Assembly (NCBI GenBank): GCA_026193555.1
Contig: JAPHUU010000081.1
Coordinates: forward strand, 1-10,255
Direction of reading: 5' to 3'
DNA length: 10,255 nt
Origin: Rhodanobacter sp.
Lineage (GTDB): Bacteria > Pseudomonadota > Gammaproteobacteria > Xanthomonadales > Rhodanobacteraceae
A program made the position numbers and the translations under genes. Shown in pieces: positions 1-6,427 of the stretch; position 1 is the stretch's first letter, and each line of letters opens with the position of its first letter. Under the pieces are notes generated by a model, which was not told the origin of the DNA, ran no database searches, and worked only from the letters and a program-made list of their open reading frames with translations.

Positions 1-659
1 GAGGCCGGATGCGCGTCGTCAAAACCTTCCAGTTGCTCTGGCGGATACTCGCGGGTGGACAGCACCGTCCACAGCACCGAGCCCAGCAGCACCACACCAC
101 CGGCGTAGAAGGCGAATTTCACCGTGTCGGGCACCGCGCCTGGCGCTGCCGTATTGGCGATGCCGACGTGCGCCAGCAGATAGGGCAGGAACGAGGCCAC
201 TACGGCGCCCACGCCGATGAACACGCTCTGCATCGAGAAGCCTAGCGGCCGCTGCGACGGTGGCAGCTGGTCACCCACAAAGGCGCGGAACGGCTCCATC
301 GACACGTTGAACGAGGCGTCCATGATCCACAGCAGGCCCACCGCGATCCACAGCGCCGGCGCGTTCGGCATCGCCAGCAGCGCCAGCGTGGCCAGCACCG
401 CGCCGATGAAAAAGTACGGCCGTCGCCGACCGAAGCGGTTCCATGTGCGGTCGGAATAGTGGCCGATGATCGGCTGCACGATCAGCCCGGTGAGCGGTGC
501 GGCGATCCACAGGATCGGGATGTCGTTCACGTTCGCGCCCAGCGTCTGGAAGATCCGGCTGACGTTGGCGTTCTGCAGCGCAAAGCCGAACTGGATGCCG
601 AGGAAGCCGAAGCACATGTTCCATATCTGCCAGAACGACAGTTCGGGTTTTCTGCTCAT
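1..659 (-). CDS. MFS / GPH-type sugar transporter, N-terminal part (3' end outside window)
   Basis: This is the N-terminal ~219 residues of a polytopic inner-membrane sugar carrier; the frame is open to the left edge. Reading from ATG at 659, the protein starts MSRKPELSFWQIWNMCFGF. I see hydrophobic segments at about residues 10-30, 46-65, 80-98, 100-120, 142-162 and 185-205, so about half of a 12-TM carrier. The loop between segments 2 and 3 reads SDRTWNRFGRRRPY (about 68-81), the conserved basic loop of the sucrose/maltose branch of GPH/MFS carriers. Family knowledge: relatives in Xanthomonadales and Caulobacter import maltose or sucrose by proton symport. The substrate is inferred from the alpha-glucan enzymes nearby. 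The start codon overlaps the stop of the upstream glycosidase as ATGA and lacks a good ribosome site, so translational coupling is likely. Confidence 0.88.
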   Translation of the reverse strand, partial: MSRKPELSFWQIWNMCFGFLGIQFGFALQNANVSRIFQTLGANVNDIPILWIAAPLTGLIVQPIIGHYSDRTWNRFGRRRPYFFIGAVLATLALLAMPNAPALWIAVGLLWIMDASFNVSMEPFRAFVGDQLPPSQRPLGFSMQSVFIGVGAVVASFLPYLLAHVGIANTAAPGAVPDTVKFAFYAGGVVLLGSVLWTVLSTREYPPEQLEGFDDAHPA

Positions 660-2851
660 GGTGTGGTGGTTCCCGTGGTCAGCGGTGCGATCAGCAGATC
701 GCCGATGCTGGCGTTGTTCAATGGTCCGTCGATGCCGCCCGCACCGCCGGTGTAGTGGGCGAAGTGTTGCAGATAGCTCATGTTGAAGCCGTCTTCCAGC
801 GCGAACTGGCAGGTTGCATGTGCCGACGCGCTGAATTCCCCATAGGTGGATCGCTGCTCGCCCACGCTGTGCGGCATCACCAGCGGCAGGCGTTGCACGC
901 CGCCTCCGTCGCAGCGGATGGCCAGCATCTTCACCGCGGCAGTCACGCCGGTGCTGATCGGGCCATGCTCGTTGCGGTACTCCACCGACACGCGATAGCT
1001 GCCGCCGGCCGGTGCGGTCCAGCTGCGCGGCCAGTCGCCCGCGACCCTGATCACCTCACCGACACAGGTTGCGGGACTGGGCAGGGATTCCAGCCCCTGT
1101 GCATCCCGTCGCGTGGCGCTGACGCAGGTCAGCCCCGCCGTGGCTGGCAGCGTGCCGCTGCCGTCGATGGCTACCGTCCGCCGCCCATTCACGTAGAGCT
1201 GCAGCCGGCCGTCGCCCTTGACGGTCCATTGGCCGCGTTCGGCGGTGAGCGTCGGTGCAGCCGGCGCGACCGGCGCATACAGTGGTGCATCGGTGCGCAG
1301 CGGAGTGTCCTGCACCGTGATCGCCTTCAGTTGCACGGTGGTCGCGGTGCCTTGGGTGGTGATGTGATCGGCCACCAGCAGGTTGCCCTTGACTCTGGCC
1401 GGGAGCTTGAGGGTGATGCTTCGATCGGGCAGGTTCAGCGTGATTGCCATGCGCGTGCCGAACAGGGTGGGCAGCAGCGAGCTCGGCAGCTTCGGTTCGA
1501 CATGGCCATCCGCGGTGAGACCGAACACGCCCTCGGCCACCACGTCGAGATAGGCGGCCACCGACCACAGCTGGCGCGGCGAATTCACCACCGGGCCGCT
1601 GAGCTTGCCCGCGTCCACGTGCTGGCCCTGGGTCAGCAGTTCGTAGTTCTCCAGGTTGGAACCGTAAAGCGCCGCCCCGCGCATCACTGAACGGATTTCA
1701 TGGGCAATCCGCGCCGGCGCGTTCACCGTGCGCGCGGCACGGAGCGCATAGGCGCTGACGAACGGCCAGATCGCACGGTTGTGGTAGATCGGCTGATCGA
1801 CGCGCTCGGGCCACATGACCGGGCTGCCGGCTGGCCAGGTCGGATAGTTCGCCAGTGTCTGCCGCGCCCGCTCGCCGTCGGCCACGCCGCTGGTGATCGC
1901 CAGCGAGATGCCGAGCAGGTCGTAGGTGTCGACCGGCGTGCGGTCGCCGCCGATGTAGCTCATGTACATGCCGCGATCGGCACGCCAGAAGTGGTCGTTG
2001 ATCGCCGCCCTCAACGCGGCGGCCTGTGCGCGGTAAGCGGCGGCGCCTTTCGTGTCGTGGTGCTCAGCGGCCATCGAGGCGGCCAGCTGCAGCGCCTGGT
2101 AGTGCAGCACGTTGGTGGACAGCGCATACGACTGCGCGATGAAGCCGACGTTGTCCGCCGTCCACGCCGGGTAGCTCTGCTGGCGCCAGTCCATGAACGA
2201 GGTCTCGCCTCGGTAGAGCCCGAACTGCGCGTCGAACGCGTATTGCCGATCCTGCGCCAGGGTGTCGTTCAATGCCTGCCACACCCGGTCGGCGAACGCC
2301 TTGTCGCCCAGCAGGTGCTGCGCGCCCAGGAACCACACCACGCGGTCGGTGCTGATCGGCCAGCTGCCGCCCGAGCCGGTGTCCTGCATCACGTAGAGTC
2401 CCTGCGGTGCGCCGGGCACGCGCACGCCGGACAACTTGAACTCCAGCCCGTTGCGGGCACGTGCCGCGTCGAAGCGCCACAGGCCGAGGTCGACCGAATA
2501 GGAGAGATCACGCGTCCATACATATGGCCACTTCACGCCGGTCTCGAAGCAGTGGCAGGGAATCGGCTGGCCGTGATCGAACGCGCCGTCGCGGATCGCG
2601 GTGACCGAGTCGAGCTTCAGGTCGTCCTGCGCCATCGCGAACAGCCCGTTGAACAGCACACTGGCAGTTTCCACGTGCAATGGCTGCGGCATAATCACCC
2701 GCTGGCCGAACGGCCACGCCAGCGTGTAGCTGTCCTGTGCGTCACGCTGCATGCTCACGTGCACGCCGTGCCAGTCCAGCCCGTCCTGCCACACGGGCGG
2801 CTTCGTTGCGGCACCGCTCGCCATCGCCGCTGCCAGCAGCAGGTTCAGCAT
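656..2851 (-). CDS. six-hairpin (alpha/alpha)6-barrel glycosidase, MGH1/GH63-like
   Basis: This 731-residue protein looks like a six-hairpin glycoside hydrolase of the kind annotated as MGH1-like, GH63-like or 'glycogen debranching-like'. The strongest motif is YVWTRDLSYSVDLGL (110-124), with D115 a candidate catalytic acid. FMDWRQQSYPAW (219-230), MWPERVDQPIYHNRAIWPF (346-364) and YGSNLENYELLTQG (396-409, acidic E401/E404) have the look of barrel active-site loops. From about 465 a beta-rich tail begins; 600-725 resembles a beta-sandwich accessory domain. The N-terminus MLNLLLAAAMASGAA has a hydrophobic core and an Ala cleavage site but no basic n-region, so the signal peptide looks truncated. 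The annotated ATG has no Shine-Dalgarno; a strong one precedes an overlapping 17-codon leader in another frame. It is coupled by ATGA to the MFS carrier. Function is probably oligosaccharide hydrolysis in the periplasm; the exact linkage is not visible. Confidence 0.82.
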   Translation of the reverse strand: MLNLLLAAAMASGAATKPPVWQDGLDWHGVHVSMQRDAQDSYTLAWPFGQRVIMPQPLHVETASVLFNGLFAMAQDDLKLDSVTAIRDGAFDHGQPIPCHCFETGVKWPYVWTRDLSYSVDLGLWRFDAARARNGLEFKLSGVRVPGAPQGLYVMQDTGSGGSWPISTDRVVWFLGAQHLLGDKAFADRVWQALNDTLAQDRQYAFDAQFGLYRGETSFMDWRQQSYPAWTADNVGFIAQSYALSTNVLHYQALQLAASMAAEHHDTKGAAAYRAQAAALRAAINDHFWRADRGMYMSYIGGDRTPVDTYDLLGISLAITSGVADGERARQTLANYPTWPAGSPVMWPERVDQPIYHNRAIWPFVSAYALRAARTVNAPARIAHEIRSVMRGAALYGSNLENYELLTQGQHVDAGKLSGPVVNSPRQLWSVAAYLDVVAEGVFGLTADGHVEPKLPSSLLPTLFGTRMAITLNLPDRSITLKLPARVKGNLLVADHITTQGTATTVQLKAITVQDTPLRTDAPLYAPVAPAAPTLTAERGQWTVKGDGRLQLYVNGRRTVAIDGSGTLPATAGLTCVSATRRDAQGLESLPSPATCVGEVIRVAGDWPRSWTAPAGGSYRVSVEYRNEHGPISTGVTAAVKMLAIRCDGGGVQRLPLVMPHSVGEQRSTYGEFSASAHATCQFALEDGFNMSYLQHFAHYTGGAGGIDGPLNNASIGDLLIAPLTTGTTTP

Positions 2852-2898
2852 GCGTGCACCGTGCTCGATCCGGTATGGGTGAAGTACTTCATCGGCAT
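2845..2898 (-). CDS. 17-codon leader ORF, or displaced N-terminus of the glycosidase
   Basis: ATG at 2898, or a second ATG two codons later at 2892, opens MPMKYFTHTGSSTVHAC and ends with a TGA that overlaps the second codon of the glycosidase frame (ATGCTGA). It has the best ribosome site in this part of the window (AGGAGG, 2903-2908), while the glycosidase ATG has none. Two readings fit. It may be a leader peptide whose translation delivers ribosomes to the glycosidase start. Alternatively, it is the true n-region of the glycosidase signal peptide, put out of frame by a small indel: joined in frame, it would give a Lys-containing n-region before the LNLLLAAAMASGAA core. I slightly favour the second reading for a secreted enzyme, but sequence alone does not decide. 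Confidence 0.4.
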   Translation of the reverse strand: MPMKYFTHTGSSTVHAC

Positions 2899-2902
2899 GA
2901 TC

Positions 2903-2908
2903 CCTCCT
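2903..2908 (-). promoter_or_regulatory. strong Shine-Dalgarno of the leader/glycosidase
   Basis: AGGAGG reads on the minus strand, 4 bases before ATG 2898 and 10 before ATG 2892. It is about 50 bases from the glycosidase ATG (2851), too far to serve it directly. This places translation initiation of the operon upstream of the apparent gene start. Confidence 0.75.
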
Positions 2909-2941
2909 GCGGCAGTTATGTCACGGTGTGCTGGATCCCGC

Positions 2942-2959
2942 ATGTTGCGGGCGCAACAT
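2942..2959. promoter_or_regulatory. perfect 8-bp inverted repeat, candidate operator
   Basis: ATGTTGCGGGCGCAACAT has two perfect 8-base arms around GG. Outside it, GGATC (2933-2937) and GATCC (2961-2965) extend the dyad asymmetrically. It sits 34 bases upstream of the leader Shine-Dalgarno, a usual place for a repressor site near the promoter. The TTGCG/CGCAA arms recall LacI-family half-sites, but the 2-base GG centre is not the usual central CG, so the regulator is unassigned. It could also form an RNA hairpin in the 5' leader. Confidence 0.5.
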
Positions 2960-3025
2960 CGATCCGCACGACTTTCGGCGTCCCCTCCACATGGTAGGGA
3001 GCAGCGCGGTGCAGCAACCAGTTCT

Positions 3026-3039
3026 TGCATACGTATTCA
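3026..3039. promoter_or_regulatory. near-palindrome centred on CG, possible LacI-family site
   Basis: TGCATACGTATTCA is symmetric except for one base pair and contains the perfect 8-mer ATACGTAT. The central CG and flanking TG/CA match the general layout of LacI-family operators (TGnAAnCGnTTnCA), though the inner bases differ. It lies about 128 bases upstream of the leader ATG, so it could be a distal operator of the glycosidase-transporter operon. A 14-base near-palindrome may also occur by chance. Confidence 0.3.
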
Positions 3040-3090
3040 TGGGTGGGCAGCACCTGTGTCGCTGGCTCCCTTCGCTCCATGCGCGCGGAT

Positions 3091-3108
3091 CGACCCTGAA
3101 AAGGGTCG
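3091..3108. repeat. 7-bp hairpin with GAAA tetraloop
   Basis: CGACCCT and AGGGTCG pair perfectly around GAAA on the plus strand (TTTC on the minus strand). No T-run follows on either strand, so it is not a classical terminator. A GNRA tetraloop would favour an RNA fold from the plus strand, but no plus-strand gene is evident. It may be a stray REP-like palindrome; only one copy is visible. Confidence 0.45.
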
Positions 3109-3211
3109 GTGGGCATTCAGTGCAACAGGCAGCGCTTCGTCAGCTCAGGTGTTTGTCCATGCTTCACTCGCAGTGCAGCGCCGAGGCGCCCGCTCGGGAG
3201 GAAACCATGAT

Positions 3212-3472
3212 TCAGGCCGGCGTGCTCCACGTAAATGCCCGCGGCGGCGGGTTCGAGAGGACGTATTGCTTCAGCAAGTACATCCTCTGGTCCACCCGAA
3301 GTTCGGCGCTGCGCTTCAGGAAGTGTTCGGGCGGAATGCCGGGGCGGTCGTGGGCAGCCTTGCGAACGTCACCGACATCCAGCTGCCGTTGCAGGCTGGT
3401 GATGTGAAAATGCACGCGGAGGGGCAAGGCGAAGGCAACGAATAGCCTCAGCAACCGCTGGTCCGAAAGCAC
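3212..3472 (-). CDS. doubtful 86-residue ORF, unknown function
   Basis: I do not recognise this product. GTG at 3472 (or TTG at 3454) opens an 86-residue frame just after the SPFH gene. About 80% of its third positions are G or C, nearer to the real genes here than the competing plus-strand frame ending at 3445 (about 73%). The start of the protein is hydrophobic (LLRLFVAFALPL), followed by a basic stretch with several His and Arg and a C-terminal part around LLKQYVLSN. There is no ribosome site at proper distance, and the GTG lies inside the SPFH terminator-like hairpin, which argues against expression. It may be a remnant of a decayed gene. Confidence 0.25.
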   Translation of the reverse strand: MLSDQRLLRLFVAFALPLRVHFHITSLQRQLDVGDVRKAAHDRPGIPPEHFLKRSAELRVDQRMYLLKQYVLSNPPPRAFTWSTPA

Positions 3473-3492
3473 TTTCCGGTCTTGAAAAGTGC
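3469..3492 (-). terminator. hairpin downstream of the SPFH gene
   Basis: On the minus strand GCACTTTTC pairs with GGAAAGTGC (9 pairs including one G-T) around AAGACC, 17 bases after the SPFH stop, followed by only TTT. It is plausible as a weak intrinsic terminator; the short T-run keeps confidence moderate. Confidence 0.5.
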
Positions 3493-3509
3493 CTCCGGGC
3501 CCGTTGTGG

Positions 3510-4406
3510 CTACTTGCTGCTTTTTCCGCTGATGTCGACGAAGGGGACGGCGCCATTGCCGCCGACGTACTGCGGCAGGATGCCGTTCCAGTGCTGGATC
3601 GCATAGAACTTCGTGTACTGGGGGTTGGCCTGCATGGCGTGGCCCACCATTTCGATCGCCTTTGCCTGTGCGGTCGCTTCCAGCACGGTGGATTCGGCAA
3701 TGCCCTTGGCGGATTCGATCTTCGCCTGCGCCTCAGCCTGGGCGGTCACGGTCTTCTGCTCGCCCTCGTACTTGCGTTGCAGCACGGTGTTCTGTGCCTG
3801 CACCGCTTGCGCCTTCGCCTTGACCGCATTCTCGACCGACTCGGAGAACACCGGTGAGTACTTGATGGATGTGAGCTGCACATCGACGACATTGATGCCG
3901 AACAGGCGACCCAGGGCCTCGGCGGCTTCCTTCTTCATCTGCTCGGTGATCTGCGCCCTCGAGTCGGAGATGTTCAGGGTGTTGTACTTGGCAAACACCG
4001 CGAGGGCGCGATCGCGGACCACCGGCACGATCGTGGCATCGATGTCGGTGTTGCCGGCACGACCGACGTCATATAGCAGATGCAGCACGGCGGATCGAGG
4101 TACCTGGTAGATGACCGAGATGGAGATCGAGACCGCCTGGTTGTCATTCGTGTAGACCGACAGCTCCGGCAGCTGGTAGGTCGACTGCGAGGTCTGCAGG
4201 TAGTCGACATTCTCAAGGAAAGGCACCTTGAAGTGCACGCCGGTCCCCAGCGGCTGTTTCGTCGTCACGGTGCCGCCGAGCCAGCGGATGGCGGCCATCT
4301 GGTTCGGCGGAACCACGAAGAACGAGCTGAAGAGAAGGACGGCTATCAGAAGGGCGGGGACGGCCAGGCGCAGTGCCGAGTCCGAGATATTCCACTGTTG
4401 ACGCAT
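3510..4406 (-). CDS. SPFH/prohibitin-family membrane protein
   Basis: A 298-residue membrane-anchored protein of the SPFH (stomatin/prohibitin/flotillin/HflK-C) superfamily, which forms oligomeric scaffolds at the inner membrane and often controls proteases or membrane order. One hydrophobic segment at about 13-33 is followed by VPPNQMAAIRWLGGTV, a typical SPFH entry. The SPFH domain runs to about 200, then an Ala/Gln/Glu/Lys-rich coiled coil (190-255). The tail HWNGILPQYVGGNGAVPF (272-289) is the ending seen in bacterial prohibitin-like proteins. I chose ATG 4406 because AAGGAG lies 8 bases upstream; an in-frame ATG 78 codons earlier gives a low-complexity Arg/Pro-rich extension that covers the intergenic region and the terminator of the previous gene. 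No NfeD or HflK partner adjoins it, and it is unrelated in chemistry to its sugar-enzyme neighbours. Confidence 0.9.
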   Translation of the reverse strand: MRQQWNISDSALRLAVPALLIAVLLFSSFFVVPPNQMAAIRWLGGTVTTKQPLGTGVHFKVPFLENVDYLQTSQSTYQLPELSVYTNDNQAVSISISVIYQVPRSAVLHLLYDVGRAGNTDIDATIVPVVRDRALAVFAKYNTLNISDSRAQITEQMKKEAAEALGRLFGINVVDVQLTSIKYSPVFSESVENAVKAKAQAVQAQNTVLQRKYEGEQKTVTAQAEAQAKIESAKGIAESTVLEATAQAKAIEMVGHAMQANPQYTKFYAIQHWNGILPQYVGGNGAVPFVDISGKSSK

Positions 4407-4414
4407 GTTTGCAG

Positions 4415-4420
4415 CTCCTT
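4415..4420 (-). promoter_or_regulatory. Shine-Dalgarno deciding the SPFH start
   Basis: AAGGAG on the minus strand lies 8 bases before ATG 4406. It supports the 298-residue form starting MRQQWN over the 376-residue reading from 4640. Confidence 0.8.
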
Positions 4421-4641
4421 GTGGCGGGTAGTCGAACGCTGATGACGAGCAAGACTCCGGTACGGTGTGGCGCCCTGTGGCCGGTGCCACGGCGGCGCCG
4501 CGCGTTGTACCCGGATCATGCAAGCGCATCAGCTTGGCAGCAAACCGGAAGGATGGGAGGTGCCGGAAGTGCATTGCCGGACAGGAAGGCCGACCGGGGC
4601 GAGGTGCTGACCCTCGATGCGGCATGTTCCCGTTGCGCAAA

Positions 4642-4672
4642 CAGCAAGGCCGCGACGAGCGCGGCCTTGCTG
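4642..4672 (-). terminator. 13-bp perfect hairpin after the GH39 gene
   Basis: CAGCAAGGCCGCG (4642-4654) and CGCGGCCTTGCTG (4660-4672) pair perfectly around a five-base loop, beginning 22 bases after the GH39 stop. On the minus strand a short TGTTTG follows, so this is an intrinsic-type terminator with a weak T-run. It separates GH39 transcription from the SPFH gene. Confidence 0.75.
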
Positions 4673-4694
4673 CAATCCGACGTGGCTGTCGGCC

Positions 4695-6245
4695 TCAGTG
4701 CAGCTCGATCACCACCAGTCCCTGCGGCGGGATGACGATGTCGAGCCTGCCGTTGTGCACCTCGACCCGCTCCGGCGCGGACAGCTTGCCTGCCTCGCGC
4801 AGCTGGGCGATCTGTTCGCGGCTGGGCGTGTCGGGGCGGCCCATCCGGTCGAACAGCGCGATCGCATTGCCGTGCGCTTCGTCCAGTCGCCATACGGTGG
4901 CATGGGCATCGGAAGCCAGGTGTTTCACGTCGATGCGAAAGTGCTTCGGTGTGCCGACGGGCTCGCCCGGCGTGTAGCTGGCGGTCTTGCCGACCGGCGG
5001 GGCGTAGTTCCACAGCGCCAGCACCAGGGTGCCGTCGTCGCGACGGGTCACCAGCGCCGAATCCGAGGTGCTCTTGAGCTGGCGGTCGCCCAGCTTGTGC
5101 AGCATCGCGAAGGCGTTGAACGAGGGCTTGGGAATACGGTCGGCGGCGATCAGGCCGAAGCCGCCGTAGAACGGATTCCGCACCACGCCCTGTTCCTCGA
5201 AGACGTCCGAGAACGACCAGTAGCTCATGATCTGGATCTTGCCCGCGCATTCGCGGATGGTGTTGGCCATCCACGGGCCCATGAACACGGTGTCGGTGAC
5301 GTTGGGCAGGTTGGCGTAGCTGGCGTTGTACTCGCTGAAGAACAGCGGCAGGTGCGGGTAGGGCGAGGCGGCGATCTCCTTGTGCACCTTGTCCACCGTG
5401 CGGCAGACCATGTCGCGGCGCGGGATGTTCTCCGCAGTGTGGAACACGTTGGCGGCGGTGTCGTCGCCGTAGACGTGGGTGCTGACGAAATCCACCGGCA
5501 CGTTGTCCTTCTTCGCATGCGCGAGGAAGGCGGTCGCCCAGGCGCCCTGCGCGGTGCTCGGACCGCCCACGCGCAGGCGTGGACTGACGGCCTTCAGCGC
5601 CCGTGCGGTGTGGTCGTACAGGGTGAAGTAGGTGGGCTGCGCCGGCTTGCCGGCCCAGAAGCCGATGTTTGGCTCATTCCACACCTCGAAGTACCAGCTG
5701 GCGACTTCGTCGATGCCGTAGCGCGCCACCAGGTGTCTGGCGAACGCGCCGATCATCGCGTCCCACTCGGCATAGTTCTTCGGTGGCGCAATGTTGGGGT
5801 GGTACCAGAACTCCTGCAGTGCCTTCGGGTCGGAGCTCAGCTCCGGCGGCATGAAGCTCAGTTCGACAAAGGGTTTGACGCCGTGCTCGAGCAGACCGTC
5901 ATAGATCTGGTCGATGTAGGAGAAGTTGTAGCTGATCTTGCCGTCGGCCTCGCGCCGCACCAGCCCCACATCGTGATCGAAGATGCCGTGCGCGCGGACG
6001 TAGCTGAAGCCGGTGGCCCGGTGAACCGCGTCGAGGTCCTTGCGGTAGTCGTCGCGCAGCGCCAGCGAGGCCCGGCCGGAGCCGAACATCTGTTCCCAGA
6101 AATGCGGGAAAGGCGTGCCGCTGGCGCTGGCGTCGATCCGCAGGTGGACGGTGGCGGGTGCGGCGGCCCATGCACCGGCGGTCGCCAGCACGGCGGCGGC
6201 GCAGACGCCGAGGGCAAGGCGTTTGAGGGATCGCAGAGTGGTCAT
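4695..6245 (-). CDS. secreted GH39 beta-xylosidase-like glycoside hydrolase
   Basis: This 516-residue enzyme belongs to GH39 (clan GH-A), whose bacterial members remove xylose from the non-reducing end of xylo-oligosaccharides with retention. The N-terminus MTTLRSLKRLALGVCAAAVLA with AWA-A at about 25-29 is a Sec signal peptide, so it acts in the periplasm or outside. The TIM barrel runs to about 385 and a beta domain follows. Acid/base E191 lies in WNEPN (189-193) and the nucleophile is probably E305 in LFFSEYN; the ~114-residue spacing fits the family. RAHG (84-87) and THVYG (256-260) are further active-site motifs. The start has only a weak ribosome site (GGAC). It is monocistronic: the preceding gene ends in a strong terminator, and a LacI-type palindrome lies 68 bases upstream. 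Specificity could differ from xylose, since GH39 also includes other activities; the neighbouring alpha-glucan enzymes do not help. Confidence 0.9.
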   Translation of the reverse strand: MTTLRSLKRLALGVCAAAVLATAGAWAAAPATVHLRIDASASGTPFPHFWEQMFGSGRASLALRDDYRKDLDAVHRATGFSYVRAHGIFDHDVGLVRREADGKISYNFSYIDQIYDGLLEHGVKPFVELSFMPPELSSDPKALQEFWYHPNIAPPKNYAEWDAMIGAFARHLVARYGIDEVASWYFEVWNEPNIGFWAGKPAQPTYFTLYDHTARALKAVSPRLRVGGPSTAQGAWATAFLAHAKKDNVPVDFVSTHVYGDDTAANVFHTAENIPRRDMVCRTVDKVHKEIAASPYPHLPLFFSEYNASYANLPNVTDTVFMGPWMANTIRECAGKIQIMSYWSFSDVFEEQGVVRNPFYGGFGLIAADRIPKPSFNAFAMLHKLGDRQLKSTSDSALVTRRDDGTLVLALWNYAPPVGKTASYTPGEPVGTPKHFRIDVKHLASDAHATVWRLDEAHGNAIALFDRMGRPDTPSREQIAQLREAGKLSAPERVEVHNGRLDIVIPPQGLVVIELH

Positions 6246-6313
6246 CGCAGGTCCGTGTCTGGCGCGTTGGGGTGATCGGTGGCAGACGGCCGAAAGCCAG
6301 CGGCAGGACCGAC

Positions 6314-6325
6314 GTAAACGTTTAC
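6314..6325. promoter_or_regulatory. LacI-family-type operator upstream of GH39
   Basis: GTAAACGTTTAC is a perfect 12-bp palindrome with central CG; with flanks it reads ACGTAAACGTTTACAT. This matches the general LacI-family operator layout TGTAAnCGnTTACA known from sugar regulators of proteobacteria. It lies 68 bases before the GH39 start and about 110 bases after the GH13 terminator hairpin, so GH39 is the only adjacent gene it can control on the visible map. The regulator gene is not in the window. Confidence 0.75.
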
Positions 6326-6427
6326 ATGAGGGCGCAGTTTGCTACAGGAGAAGGCTCACGTCCAGCCGACGCCGGGCGGCGGAGGCGGGTGCGGACGCGG
6401 GTGGCCACACTCATCTCCAAGGGAAGG

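Larger units (their letters stand above)
2852..3509. other. 658-base gap without a secure gene
   Basis: This lies between the SPFH gene and the glycosidase. It contains, from right to left, the SPFH terminator-like hairpin (3469-3492), a doubtful ORF (3212-3472), a 7-bp hairpin with GAAA loop (3091-3108), a near-palindrome centred on CG (3026-3039), a long dyad (2933-2965) and the leader ORF with its ribosome site. A 66-codon minus-strand frame at 2916-3116 is open, but it runs through all three inverted repeats and has no ribosome site, so I do not call it a gene. The promoter of the glycosidase-transporter operon should be here; I could not find a convincing -35/-10 pair. Confidence 0.6.

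Noticed and set aside
3091..3108. Xanthomonadales REP/SMAG element
   Set aside because: The GTGG-like bases lie on the wrong side of the stem and only one copy is visible, so I keep it as a plain hairpin.
2916..3116. 66-codon minus-strand ORF in the gap
   Set aside because: It runs through three inverted repeats, has no ribosome site and no recognisable family, and its third-position G/C is low for this genome.
1700..3445. 581-codon open frame on the plus strand
   Set aside because: Most of it is antisense to the glycosidase and low-complexity. Only its last 60 codons beyond the glycosidase look mildly coding, and these compete with a better minus-strand frame.
4407..4640. 78-residue N-terminal extension of the SPFH protein
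   Set aside because: It is rich in Arg, Pro and Ala, overlaps the intergenic region, and is made unnecessary by AAGGAG 8 bases before ATG 4406 and by the membrane segment that follows.
4633..4640. TTGCGCAA palindrome as a second copy of the 2942-2959 operator
   Set aside because: Eight bases with no spacer, next to a terminator stem; too short and differently spaced to be called the same site.
4617..6275. 552-codon plus-strand frame opposite GH39
   Set aside because: Antisense shadow; the minus strand has signal peptide, WNEPN and the nucleophile motif.
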